Below, piece after piece: positions 5,725-14,287 of a stretch of 18,546 nt of DNA. How positions within the stretch are numbered: position 1 is the first letter of the stretch; every line of letters starts with the position of its first letter. Source of the DNA: Clostridiales bacterium (lineage in GTDB: Bacteria; Bacillota; Clostridia; Lachnospirales; WQUN01); NCBI GenBank assembly GCA_031269415.1, contig JAISZF010000065.1, forward strand, positions 1 through 18,546, in the 5' to 3' direction. The position numbers were made by a program, and so were the translations under genes. The notes under the pieces are model-generated. The model ran no database searches and was not told the DNA's origin. It was given only the letters and a program-made list of their open reading frames with translations.

Positions 5725-8700
5725 TTACCTCGTATAAGCACCACTGATGCCTAAAACGAGATTATCCGCGTCTTCCCGGGTAATAACGCCTACATTAACC
5801 AGACGATCAACTATTCTTTCTCCTGTGTTCTTAAGAGGTCTGATTAACACGTCTGACATGTTGATCACCGCGATGGCCCTCGTATAAGCGGGTAAAGCGA
5901 GGATTCTATCCCTTTCGGCCATGCTGTACAAACCGATTTCCACCGCTTTATCCAACGCCTGGTCGAACGTGAAATCGCCTTCAGCCTCGGAATACCCCAG
6001 CGCCCTTAAGAGGAAAGCGGTAAACTGCTGAAAACTAATCGGCTTATCCGCTCCTAATAGAGTATGTTCCTCATTAATACCCTTGACGAGGCCAATCGAA
6101 TACGCGTAAGCTACAATCCTGTCCGCCCATTCCGGGGTGTCTGTAAACGGATTTTCGCCTGTATAAGCGTTAGCGGCGCTTTCCAGACCCAATAGCCTTA
6201 TGAGAATGACCAAGGCTTCTGTTTTTTCCAGGTCCCGGTTCAAATCGAATATAGGCTCGCCGTTTGAGTTCACGCCTGTGCCGACAAAGAGGCCGGGCTC
6301 ATACAGTAATTTGGCGATCCTATCCGCGATTGCGATGATGTCTTCCTCGGAGGTTGATCCATTCAGTACAATAGGCGCGGGAGTAACGGGAATCACCGTC
6401 GGGGTAGCGGTCGGAGTCGGAACCGCCGTGGGCATAAGCACGGTGGGCGGCTGAGCCGGAGGTACCTTTGGTCTCGATGAAACAGGACGTTTCGTCGGGG
6501 TTGGCTCTTCTGTTGGAGTTGGCTCTTCTGTAGGAGTCGGTTCCTCCGTCGGGGTTGGCTCTTCCGTCGGAGTCGGTTCTACTGTAGGAGTCGGTTCCTC
6601 CGTAGGAGTAGGTTCCTCCGTTGGGGTCGGCTCTACCGAAGGGGTCGGTTCTTCAGTGGGTGTAGGCTCTACCGTAGGAGTCGGCTCTTCAGTGGGTGTC
6701 GGCTCTGCCGTAGGAGTCGGTTCTTCCGTTGGGGTTGGCGTAGGGGTTGTTTCCGGTTCGACCAGAGCTATTTCCGCCCTGTCCCGTACGCGAATACGCG
6801 GCAGCATGTTACTATCCGCGTAATTTTCCCCAATAGAGGCCAGACCTATAACGGAAACCTCTGCTCCCTCCTCAACGAACGACAAATCCTCGTCGGGTGT
6901 TATATATCCGTTAATATAAACAATCATCGGGCCGGAACCGTCGTCAATTGTAAATTGATTAATTGTGCCGTTAGATTCCATAATAACGTCGGACACCACG
7001 CCCTGTGTTTTTATCAGCAAGCCGGTATTAGCGGGATCAGACGCTTCCGCGGTGGAAACTTCCGTAGGTTCTACCGACTCGATAGCGGAATCAAGCACTT
7101 CCACTTTCGTAACCTGTATCTGAATCTCTCCCTGATAGGAAGAAACCGTACCGGTTACGCGTATCTTCTGCCCTTCCACAACTCCGCTGGAAACAGGGAA
7201 CAGGTTAATGCCTCCCGTGTCGTCCTGCACGTATATACAGTCAAAGAAGCCCTTATTTGCCGAGGGATCCTCGTTTTGGGTATTAATTGAGGAAGTGGCG
7301 ATGCCCTCTATTGTGACCACGTTTCCGGGAGTTTTGGCTTTCGCCTCGGAAATCGGTATCACATTAACAACGCTGATTAATTTCAGGAAGTTTACCGCGA
7401 TGTTATTGTTTGAGTATAACAGCTCCGCGGCGTAATCCAAATCGGTTTTAACCTCGAAGTTGGACATAAACGTTCCGCCGGATACGATAACCAAAGACGA
7501 AGTCGAGGTAGCGGCGTGAGAAACCGTTTCCGTGGCGTTCAGCAAAACAGCCCCGTCATACTTGGGAAGCGTCTGCGCGGGATCAGGCAAGCCAAAGCCG
7601 TCGCCGTCGCGATCCCGTGACTCTGTTGTCGCAAGGCCGTAGATAAGCGGTGATACGGTAGAAGGCAGCGTCTCGGTCGGCAAGCCGGACTCGTCTACGG
7701 CATAAACAGTGGAACCGCCGTATACGCTGTACTCCTGTTCAGGATCTATGCCCGCCGCCAACGGATTATCCGGGTTGAACGTATCCTTCGGCCATAACCT
7801 GTAGTTATCACTTGGGTTTAGCACTGGATCCGCCGAAGCGTCGTCACCCAAACGCAGGCTGGAGCCTATAGCTTCCAGCAACTGATTCTGCTGCCCAGCC
7901 ATATGGTTTTCCAAACCGGATATAGAGTGAGAGTAACTCTCGTAAAGATCACTCCAACCGGCAACCACAATCGGATTACCCGCTTGAGCGAAACCCGCGA
8001 TAGCGGCTATCTCTTCAGTTGTATAAACCTTGCTTCCGCCTTGCTCGGGGGTTAACCTGCGCGAGGGCGCGGTGATAATCAACGCTTTATATTGCGGATT
8101 AGTTGTGGCAGCGATTAATTCCTCGCTTGTTCTCAGAATAACCGTTCTGATATTGTATCCGGCCGCTAATGTCGCGAAATTAGTCATGCTGTCTTTATAG
8201 TTGCCGGTAACATACTCATTGGAATGCGATCCGTCTATGCCTATGAACACCACGTCGTTAATGTCCAGTACGTTAAAGGTCATATCTGTCGAGTACTTCT
8301 TGGTTTCACCGTCATACAGCAAAGAGGCTTCCACACTTACGGTAACCTCTCCCTCGTCGGAGAACGTGTACGGAATGGAATGTTCAAACGTGCCGCCGTT
8401 TCCCGCTATTAATTCGTTAGGAGATTCGGACGCCAGAACAGTTCCGTCAGACAAGCTGTAGACAATAGACGTAAGAGTCGCGCCTATAGATTCGTTATTG
8501 AATAACTCTGTCGTAAGCGTAAGCTCTTCCGTTGTAACCGGTAAATCAGAAGATTTGGTAAATTGCTGGATGCCTATGGCTTCCGCCTGACCCATCCACA
8601 CAGGCGCCGTTACGGCGTAACGCTCCGCGCCGTCTACCAGATCCACCACGCGCAGGTAGTAATAACCGGGACTGGGATCACTTATCGTATGAGCATAACT

Positions 8701-11700
8701 GACATTCGCTTCGTTGAACGTCTGCCTGCCTACTTCTACGCCGCCATTTGTTATCAGTGATACAGACTTAACCGTATTCGCGGACGTCGGATTCTTAATT
8801 TCGGCGGTAAACTCGGCGGTTTCAGGTACCTCGTCTAATATTGTGCCCAACGGCTCACCGTTCATCACGAAAGTGATATCCAGATCCTCTACTTCGGTGG
8901 CGTATACGCGCATTTCCCTTAACGCGTTATACAAGCCTTCCTCGGATAAATCATTTGTCCAGATGACCACGCGAGCGGAATTGGAAGTGCCCCATCCCTT
9001 TTTATGATTGTCCTGATCGTTGGTAGGGGCGACGTGCCAGCCCTTATCCAGCGCCATGGTATACTGCTCATAAGACGGGAAATAACCGCCGCTTCCGATT
9101 ACGCCTTCGCCGTTACCCACTTCAAGCAAACTAATTCGCTCATCGGTAACAGGGTTGTAATAACCGAAATTAGTAAAATTACCAAACGTGGTACCGGGGT
9201 GGTTGAACATGGATATCGATTGAGGCGTTCTGTCTAATAAGGTGTAATACGCCTTTAGCCCCGCGTCGTTCGATTTGTTGTTCAGCTCCGTGTTTAAACG
9301 GCTTACCACGCCTCCGGTATTAAACGTATTGATATGCCCGGGGCCTCCGGACCATGTCATCTCGAAACCGAACACGCTAATGTAATCGGATGTCCGGGCG
9401 TCGTCCGCGGCCTGCTGCCCTCTAACCCACGAAGGATTGTCGGCGTTGTACGTATCCAGATTGTATGTATCCGCTTTATCAGTGGAAGGCGCTTTATCGT
9501 ATGAATTGGAATGATCCGTAACCGCGAAGAAATCCAAATCGGCCTCGTCGCGAGCCCACGCGAAAGCTTCCTCAACCTCTCCCGCCCCGTCGGACAGAGT
9601 GGTGTGCGAGTGAAGCTGGCCGAAGTAATTCCTCTCTCCGCCGGAACTCTTTAACGAATAGCTGTAGATTAAGATATCGCTGCCTATGTAACCCGCCTTA
9701 CTCGCGTAGACCTCTATTTCCGCGGGAAACATCTCTTCTTCCAGAGTAATCGGCTCGGTATATAAGGTTACGGATCCGCCGTTTAACTTATAGTAGATAT
9801 CGCCGCCTTCGGCTGAAGTAAGCGTTACCTTGGAACCGGCGCGAACAGCTCCGTTTCCGGGTTTAGACGTAACAACCGAAAGCTTGGCCTGCGTCAGGTC
9901 GAACTTAAGAATCCGGCTGTCTGTTTTTCCTTCGGCGACCGCTTTCACCTGAAGCGTCGCGGGCAGCGCGGAAACCACATATTGTCCGCCCTCGGCCCAT
10001 TCCAGATCTCCGTTTTTCACCATTATTTTGCAGCCCTGTACGCCCGCGTCCTGCTCGTTCGGCGTAAAGGCGATGGATCCGCCGATTGGAAGTGTATTGC
10101 CGGAAAAATCCGTTACAGGCGCGAATAATTGATTCTCCGCCACAAGATAATTGCCGGAGATCACTATGTTGTTTATCTGATTAGTACCGCCGCCCTGAAG
10201 CGTGCCGCCGTTCGCCGATACAGCCGAATTTAAAAGCCAGCGAATGTATAATTTTTCTTGATTATCCGCGCCTTCCTGCAGCGTTCTGGCGGGCAGAACT
10301 GCCCAAGACCCCGCGCCAGGTTTTAAATTATCGATTTCAACGGCGTCCAGCCAGACTGTGCCGTCCGTGCTGTATTGCAGCTTGAAGTCGCCCGGCCCTG
10401 TGTTACTGGAGCGCATGGAAGCTTCAATCATAATGTCGCCGAAACCTTTGCTGGATAACTCGGTTACCCACCAGGCTTTACCCACGAAATCAGCCAAATC
10501 GCTCCAGCTAACACTTCCGCTGCTGGCGCCGAGGTCAACCTGCGCTCCGTCTTTGAAGGCTTTCAGCAAAGCTGTATCTTTTAAGTCTCCATCGGTAGCG
10601 GCTACTACATTCACAGTGGTTCCGGAGGCGGGAGCGGTAATGTTCCAAACAGCCAAGCTGCCCGCGCCGTCTCTTACGGCGGGTTCAGCGGGCTCATCCG
10701 CGGCAACAATTTTAGTAAGGTCCGTAACTATAAGCTGCGGTGTAGTATATTTGGAAGCCAGCCCTTCATTAATTGTGATCCAATCTCCAACGTTAAAACC
10801 CTCGGGTACCGGGGAGCGCAACGTTAACTCTGTGTCGCCGGACTTTATCGTATGGTTACGCAAGCCTGTTCCGGTGGCTATGGCAACCAGTTGAACCTGT
10901 TCCACCTTTACGAGCCTGCTTTGATAGCTGTCGCTCGCCAAGGCGGCAAAGGAAATGAGCGTTGGCGCGACGGCTCCCGGGTTTTCGTCTATAACAGTAA
11001 TGCCGTCCGCTACAGGCGTTAATTCCTTCAATCCGTTATAGTCCGCCCTGTTTCCTTTAACGCGTATCTTTTGACCCACGTACGATGAATAATTAGCACC
11101 CGCCGAATAGACCGTTATGCCGCCAGTCCCGTCTTGGATCGCGAGGTTTCCCGTAGACGGGTAATATGTGGCGATTCCTTCGACTATTACTGTCTCGCCG
11201 ACCGCTTTGGCCGCGGCCGCGGCGATTGTAATAATTTCCTCTGAAGGCGGTTTCGCTTTCGTGTACTCAAACGTAGCGACGTCGCTATCCTCCAACCCTT
11301 CCGAAACGGCGAACGCCTTTATCGTAACCGAATCAGATTCGCCGAAATCAGGCGCGAAAGCGTCGGTATACAGGGCGGACGCGGAAGTGGAACTGTCCAG
11401 CGTGTAGTAGATAGAAGCGCCATCCGTGGATGAGGAGAGGGTTATTGACGCGCCGTCCTCCAATTGCGAGCCTGAAGGCGGTTCGGCTGTGGGAGCGGCG
11501 GTTTTTGTGGAAGGAGCGCCGTCTGCCTCTCCACTCGTCACAATAATAGCGCCTACTCTATTGTTTCCGGAAACGCTTTCACCGGCAGCCGGAGCAAGAG
11601 CAATATACACGAAATCAGTTGAGTTATCCAGCGGGCTTAGATCCACGCTTACTTGCACGGCGTTGCCCACTTGATTCCCTCTGTCAGGTTGATATGTAAT

Positions 11701-12153
11701 GGGAGGGCTGAAGCTTTGATATGTGGATCCCCCGTCGACAGAATATTTTGCTTCCCAATTTGCCGGGCTGGTCGCCGTACCATATGTACTGAAATTAAGT
11801 TTAACGTTTTCATATCCGGTCGTTTTAAGTTTAAGAATCCAGAAATTCGAATCCCAACTTCCATACCAGTAACTTCCACCGGCTTCATCAGCATTAGTGG
11901 TGGGCATCGCATTACCGGTTTGATTAATCGCGGCACCGTTTTTCAGCGATAATGTACTATCGTTAAACACACCGCTGGTCGCCGGTATTACACTATTGAC
12001 CCCCGGACTGACAGTAACTGTTTTCCAAGCGGAAAGCGTAACGGGATCCGCCGCTTTCACAACCTTCGTATCTTGAATAATCGCTAAATTCACGATCATT
12101 AAAAACGCGACCATAACGGCGAGCGTTTTTTTCATGGATCTGAAAATTTTCAT
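5725..12153 (-). CDS. Giant secreted SLH-anchored protein with CehA/McbA-type PHP metallohydrolase domain
   Basis: A 2142-residue surface protein. Order of parts, with rough residues: signal peptide (1-36, ends VVKAADP); beta-sandwich module (about 40-205); chitobiase/hexosaminidase C-terminal-like module (about 215-300); OB-fold-like module (about 308-400); second beta-sandwich (about 490-670); another chitobiase-like module (about 760-835); PHP-type metallohydrolase of the CehA/McbA group (about 842-1095) with likely metal ligands in LHSHTTLSDG, FFAVTDHSN, GPGHINTF, FNHPG and NDQDNHKKG; Ig-like stretches; a glutamine-amidotransferase-like fold (about 1296-1595, FIGIDGSHSN onward); two OB-fold-like modules (about 1595-1790); a Pro/Thr/Glu repeat spacer (about 1810-1888); and C-terminal SLH repeats (about 1930-2120, e.g. 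FTDTPEWADRIVAYAYSIGL) that bind wall polymers. The ATG at 12153 is preferred over 12159 because GGAG lies six bases before it. It is the last gene of an operon, 27 bp after the phosphorylase-like gene. The substrate is unknown. Confidence 0.88.
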   Translation of the reverse strand: MKIFRSMKKTLAVMVAFLMIVNLAIIQDTKVVKAADPVTLSAWKTVTVSPGVNSVIPATSGVFNDSTLSLKNGAAINQTGNAMPTTNADEAGGSYWYGSWDSNFWILKLKTTGYENVKLNFSTYGTATSPANWEAKYSVDGGSTYQSFSPPITYQPDRGNQVGNAVQVSVDLSPLDNSTDFVYIALAPAAGESVSGNNRVGAIIVTSGEADGAPSTKTAAPTAEPPSGSQLEDGASITLSSSTDGASIYYTLDSSTSASALYTDAFAPDFGESDSVTIKAFAVSEGLEDSDVATFEYTKAKPPSEEIITIAAAAAKAVGETVIVEGIATYYPSTGNLAIQDGTGGITVYSAGANYSSYVGQKIRVKGNRADYNGLKELTPVADGITVIDENPGAVAPTLISFAALASDSYQSRLVKVEQVQLVAIATGTGLRNHTIKSGDTELTLRSPVPEGFNVGDWITINEGLASKYTTPQLIVTDLTKIVAADEPAEPAVRDGAGSLAVWNITAPASGTTVNVVAATDGDLKDTALLKAFKDGAQVDLGASSGSVSWSDLADFVGKAWWVTELSSKGFGDIMIEASMRSSNTGPGDFKLQYSTDGTVWLDAVEIDNLKPGAGSWAVLPARTLQEGADNQEKLYIRWLLNSAVSANGGTLQGGGTNQINNIVISGNYLVAENQLFAPVTDFSGNTLPIGGSIAFTPNEQDAGVQGCKIMVKNGDLEWAEGGQYVVSALPATLQVKAVAEGKTDSRILKFDLTQAKLSVVTSKPGNGAVRAGSKVTLTSAEGGDIYYKLNGGSVTLYTEPITLEEEMFPAEIEVYASKAGYIGSDILIYSYSLKSSGGERNYFGQLHSHTTLSDGAGEVEEAFAWARDEADLDFFAVTDHSNSYDKAPSTDKADTYNLDTYNADNPSWVRGQQAADDARTSDYISVFGFEMTWSGGPGHINTFNTGGVVSRLNTELNNKSNDAGLKAYYTLLDRTPQSISMFNHPGTTFGNFTNFGYYNPVTDERISLLEVGNGEGVIGSGGYFPSYEQYTMALDKGWHVAPTNDQDNHKKGWGTSNSARVVIWTNDLSEEGLYNALREMRVYATEVEDLDITFVMNGEPLGTILDEVPETAEFTAEIKNPTSANTVKSVSLITNGGVEVGRQTFNEANVSYAHTISDPSPGYYYLRVVDLVDGAERYAVTAPVWMGQAEAIGIQQFTKSSDLPVTTEELTLTTELFNNESIGATLTSIVYSLSDGTVLASESPNELIAGNGGTFEHSIPYTFSDEGEVTVSVEASLLYDGETKKYSTDMTFNVLDINDVVFIGIDGSHSNEYVTGNYKDSMTNFATLAAGYNIRTVILRTSEELIAATTNPQYKALIITAPSRRLTPEQGGSKVYTTEEIAAIAGFAQAGNPIVVAGWSDLYESYSHSISGLENHMAGQQNQLLEAIGSSLRLGDDASADPVLNPSDNYRLWPKDTFNPDNPLAAGIDPEQEYSVYGGSTVYAVDESGLPTETLPSTVSPLIYGLATTESRDRDGDGFGLPDPAQTLPKYDGAVLLNATETVSHAATSTSSLVIVSGGTFMSNFEVKTDLDYAAELLYSNNNIAVNFLKLISVVNVIPISEAKAKTPGNVVTIEGIATSSINTQNEDPSANKGFFDCIYVQDDTGGINLFPVSSGVVEGQKIRVTGTVSSYQGEIQIQVTKVEVLDSAIESVEPTEVSTAEASDPANTGLLIKTQGVVSDVIMESNGTINQFTIDDGSGPMIVYINGYITPDEDLSFVEEGAEVSVIGLASIGENYADSNMLPRIRVRDRAEIALVEPETTPTPTPTEEPTPTAEPTPTEEPTPTVEPTPTEEPTPSVEPTPTEEPTPTEEPTPTVEPTPTEEPTPTEEPTPTEEPTPTEEPTPTKRPVSSRPKVPPAQPPTVLMPTAVPTPTATPTVIPVTPAPIVLNGSTSEEDIIAIADRIAKLLYEPGLFVGTGVNSNGEPIFDLNRDLEKTEALVILIRLLGLESAANAYTGENPFTDTPEWADRIVAYAYSIGLVKGINEEHTLLGADKPISFQQFTAFLLRALGYSEAEGDFTFDQALDKAVEIGLYSMAERDRILALPAYTRAIAVINMSDVLIRPLKNTGERIVDRLVNVGVITREDADNLVLGISGAYTR
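6490..6723 (-). repeat. Thirteen tandem 18-bp units coding EPTPT[E/V/A/K]
   Basis: Inside the big surface protein, 13 consecutive six-residue units of the form EPTPTx (one EPTPSV) make a stiff, Pro/Thr-rich spacer between the catalytic part and the SLH wall anchor. The units differ at third codon positions (GTC/GTT, CCC/CCG variants), so they are not freshly duplicated copies, but unit number could vary between strains. Confidence 0.95.
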
Positions 12154-12180
12154 AAACATCTCCGTTCTAAAGTGAACAAC

Positions 12181-12831
12181 CTACAAAGTCTCAATAGCGA
12201 GCCTAGCCGCGTTATAAAACCGAGACTGCCTTTCCGCGCCGTCGACGCGATCGCCCGTAAGCGCGTGTTCCGAAACGGTAAGCGCCGCCAGCGCCTCAAC
12301 TCCGTTTCGCGAGGCGTATCTGAACAGAGCGCCCGCCGCGAAATCCACAGCGCAAGGCGAACCCGGCAGCGCAAGATCGCTGCGAAGCCAATAGTCGCCG
12401 TCCGTATATACCGGGGTGTCATAAACGCGTATGCCCAGGAAAGCCGCCTTGCTTAACGCCTTCCGCAGCATATTGTCCGACGGCGTTTCTTCGCCGCTCT
12501 CGCCGTACGCGACGCGGGGAACAATAATATCACGCAATTTAAGTTCCGCGCGCAGCGCAACGCACTCGCCTATGTAAACCACTTCCCGGACACCGCTGTT
12601 TATGGCCTCCGTCAACCAATTAACTAACGCGCTTTCGCCGAACCCGGTTGAAATCAGGCATAACGGTTTTCCTCCGTAATTACCTGAAAATGCCGTCATT
12701 CCGCGATTCTCACTAACTATCCGGCTGTCGTTCAAATAATGAGCCGCCAGCATTTTAACACGCATGGGATCGTCCGTAATAATTGCTTTTTTCGGAAGTT
12801 CCCCTGCGCCTGTTTCTAAAAATCTTCTCAA
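12181..12831 (-). CDS. DeoD-like purine-nucleoside phosphorylase homologue with altered active site
   Basis: A 216-residue, probably cytoplasmic protein of the PNP/UDP phosphorylase superfamily, which cleaves nucleosides to base and ribose-1-phosphate. Homology to DeoD runs end to end: ITDDPMRVKMLAAHYL corresponds to MPGDPLRAKYIAETFL, NRGMTAFSGNYGGK to VRGMLGFTGTYKGR, LKLRDIIVPRVAYG to VKLRDVVIGMGACT, and GAERQSRFYN to AAERQTTFND. Key E. coli DeoD residues are changed, however: Gly20 to Asp, Arg87 to Tyr and Ser90 to Glu (phosphate site), Glu181 to Phe (ribose site) and Asp204 to Glu (base site). It may use another substrate, be a hydrolase or be inactive. The start is a TTG at 12831, with GGGGG about 8 bp upstream and only 21 bp after the YibE/F stop, so translation is probably coupled. 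It is shorter than DeoD (about 239 residues). Confidence 0.82.
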   Translation of the reverse strand: MRRFLETGAGELPKKAIITDDPMRVKMLAAHYLNDSRIVSENRGMTAFSGNYGGKPLCLISTGFGESALVNWLTEAINSGVREVVYIGECVALRAELKLRDIIVPRVAYGESGEETPSDNMLRKALSKAAFLGIRVYDTPVYTDGDYWLRSDLALPGSPCAVDFAAGALFRYASRNGVEALAALTVSEHALTGDRVDGAERQSRFYNAARLAIETL

Positions 12832-12852
12832 AGAACACCCCCAGTACGCGCT

Positions 12853-14013
12853 CTAAGCCTGACTGCCTATCTTCACCGACATAACGGACGCGCAAAGCGC
12901 CGTCAGCGGAATTGTAAGGATAAGCCCGATACTGCCCGCGAAACCCGTAAGTATTTCCACGCACAATATATCGAGATTTATCAGCCTCAAATAAGGAAGA
13001 TTATACATTACCAGTATCATCAGCACAGATATGGAACTGCCCGCGAAAGCCAGAATCAGCGTATTAGACATAGTGCCCATTATATCCCGCCCCACGTTCA
13101 TGCCGCTTCTTAATAAAGCACGCGTGGAAAGCGTCTTATTCGCCTCATAGACCTCAAACACAGCCGAGGACACCGACATACCCACGTCCATTATAGCGCC
13201 CAATGAAGCGATTATAATACCGGCGTACAGCAGTTTGGGAACATTGAGCGGAATATCACGGGTTAAGGAGATCATTTCCTGAGCCTCCGGCATATGAATA
13301 CCGGACAAATTCCCGAAAGCCCCGGCGACAGACGCCGTAACAGCGGAAGCCGCGATACCCGCGGAGACGCCCGCGACGGCAGCCAAACTCTTGATGTTTA
13401 CGCCGCTTACTATAAAAACCGTGATAACAGTGGAAATAACAGCCGTAACAATAGCTATGGAAACAGGATCCGCGCCGGCCATAACGCGGGGTATCAGAAA
13501 ACATAAGACGATAATCAGCGTGAAAAACAATGAAATAATAGAATATATACCTTTGGAGCGGCCGATAACTATTATCAGCAGCGCGAACACGGCTACAAGT
13601 AAATACACCATTCTGTCCCGACTATATCCGAAAACGTCGGCGCCTGTTAAAATCCCGTCCTCGCCCCGTACATTACATAAAATGGTCATTCCTTTTTCGC
13701 AGTGGATATTAAACGCGCGGCTCATGGCGTTCCTGAGTTCTATGGTTACGCCCTCAAACTCGCCGCTGATAATTCTCAGCGTCACTGGCTGCATTCCTAT
13801 GTACATACCAGTAATGTAAGGATCCGGGGTAAGCGCGCTGTCGTCTGTTGAAAGAACAAGCGCCTTTACCACATTATATTCGCTGGGCGCGGGCGCCCGA
13901 ACAAACCCCGACGTTGCCACAGACGCGCTGGCAAGTATTACAGCCAGTACGATAAACAGCCATCTGTAACCATAAGCAAGCTCTTTTTTTATCGCGTTCA
14001 GCATGAATTTCAT
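12853..14013 (-). CDS. YibE/F-like multi-pass membrane protein
   Basis: A 386-residue integral membrane protein of the YibE/F family (PF07907), whose role is not established. One N-terminal membrane segment (about 17-36) is followed by an extracytoplasmic region (about 37-130) with GMQPVTLRIISGEFEGVTIELRN, a short beta-domain typical of the family. After it come about seven membrane segments, starting at MVYLLVAVFALLIIVIG, with conserved family stretches such as GAIMDVGMSVSSAVFEV and NTLILAFAGSS. Length is normal. The ATG at 14013 has GGGTGAG close upstream; the ATG three codons later is a possible alternative. It is the first gene of the minus-strand operon, with the promoter at 14057-14085, and is followed at 21 bp by the phosphorylase-like gene. 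Confidence 0.88.
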   Translation of the reverse strand: MKFMLNAIKKELAYGYRWLFIVLAVILASASVATSGFVRAPAPSEYNVVKALVLSTDDSALTPDPYITGMYIGMQPVTLRIISGEFEGVTIELRNAMSRAFNIHCEKGMTILCNVRGEDGILTGADVFGYSRDRMVYLLVAVFALLIIVIGRSKGIYSIISLFFTLIIVLCFLIPRVMAGADPVSIAIVTAVISTVITVFIVSGVNIKSLAAVAGVSAGIAASAVTASVAGAFGNLSGIHMPEAQEMISLTRDIPLNVPKLLYAGIIIASLGAIMDVGMSVSSAVFEVYEANKTLSTRALLRSGMNVGRDIMGTMSNTLILAFAGSSISVLMILVMYNLPYLRLINLDILCVEILTGFAGSIGLILTIPLTALCASVMSVKIGSQA

Positions 14014-14056
14014 AACTCACCCACATGCGCATAAGTTAAGTTCCCTCGGCAGATAG

Positions 14057-14085
14057 AGCATAACATACTTGTTTGTTTTTGTTAA
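14057..14085 (-). promoter_or_regulatory. Promoter of the YibE/F - phosphorylase - SLH protein operon
   Basis: On the minus strand, TTAACA (14085-14080), 17 bp, then TATGCT (14062-14057) preceded by TG in the extended -10 position. The start would be near 14050, about 37 nt before the ATG. Confidence 0.6.
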
Positions 14086-14199
14086 TAGATCATCTGATCT
14101 CGTTCATAGAAATTTTGCCGCTATTACTTTAGGTCGATTTAGATCCACGAAAAACGACAAAAAGACAGAAAAATTGCTAACGAAAATACTGGAAAACAT

Positions 14200-14228
14200 T
14201 TGTACTCTGAGCAATACTTTGATGTAAA
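14200..14228 (+). promoter_or_regulatory. Weak candidate promoter of the SipW operon
   Basis: TTGTAC (14200-14205) and TGTAAA (14223-14228) are 17 bp apart, 60 bp before the start codon of the LamG protein. Both boxes are imperfect. The remaining sequence between the two divergent operons (14086-14199) is A-rich on the plus strand and shows no operator or riboswitch that I recognise. Confidence 0.3.
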
Positions 14229-14287
14229 CGAAAGCTATGCGCGAAACGATTAATTCGCGAAGTTATACGGCATGGAGGAGAATGAGG

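Noticed and set aside
5613..5744. 44-residue extension of the AAA-ATPase-like protein
   Set aside because: It runs through the terminator hairpin and overlaps the end of the previous gene; family homology starts at 5612.
6490..6723. CRISPR-like or regulatory direct repeats
   Set aside because: The 18-bp periodicity has no spacers and is explained by in-frame EPTPTx codons.
10358..10894. 178-codon plus-strand open frame
   Set aside because: Antisense to the big surface protein; no ribosome site, domain or signal seen.
14139..14178. A-rich repeats and a partial Spo0A-like box (ACGACA) before the LamG gene
   Set aside because: Too few matches to the TTCGACA consensus; an A-rich leader explains the pattern.
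14237..14287. Longer start for the LamG protein
   Set aside because: The added residues spoil the signal peptide, and the ribosome site lies inside the extension.
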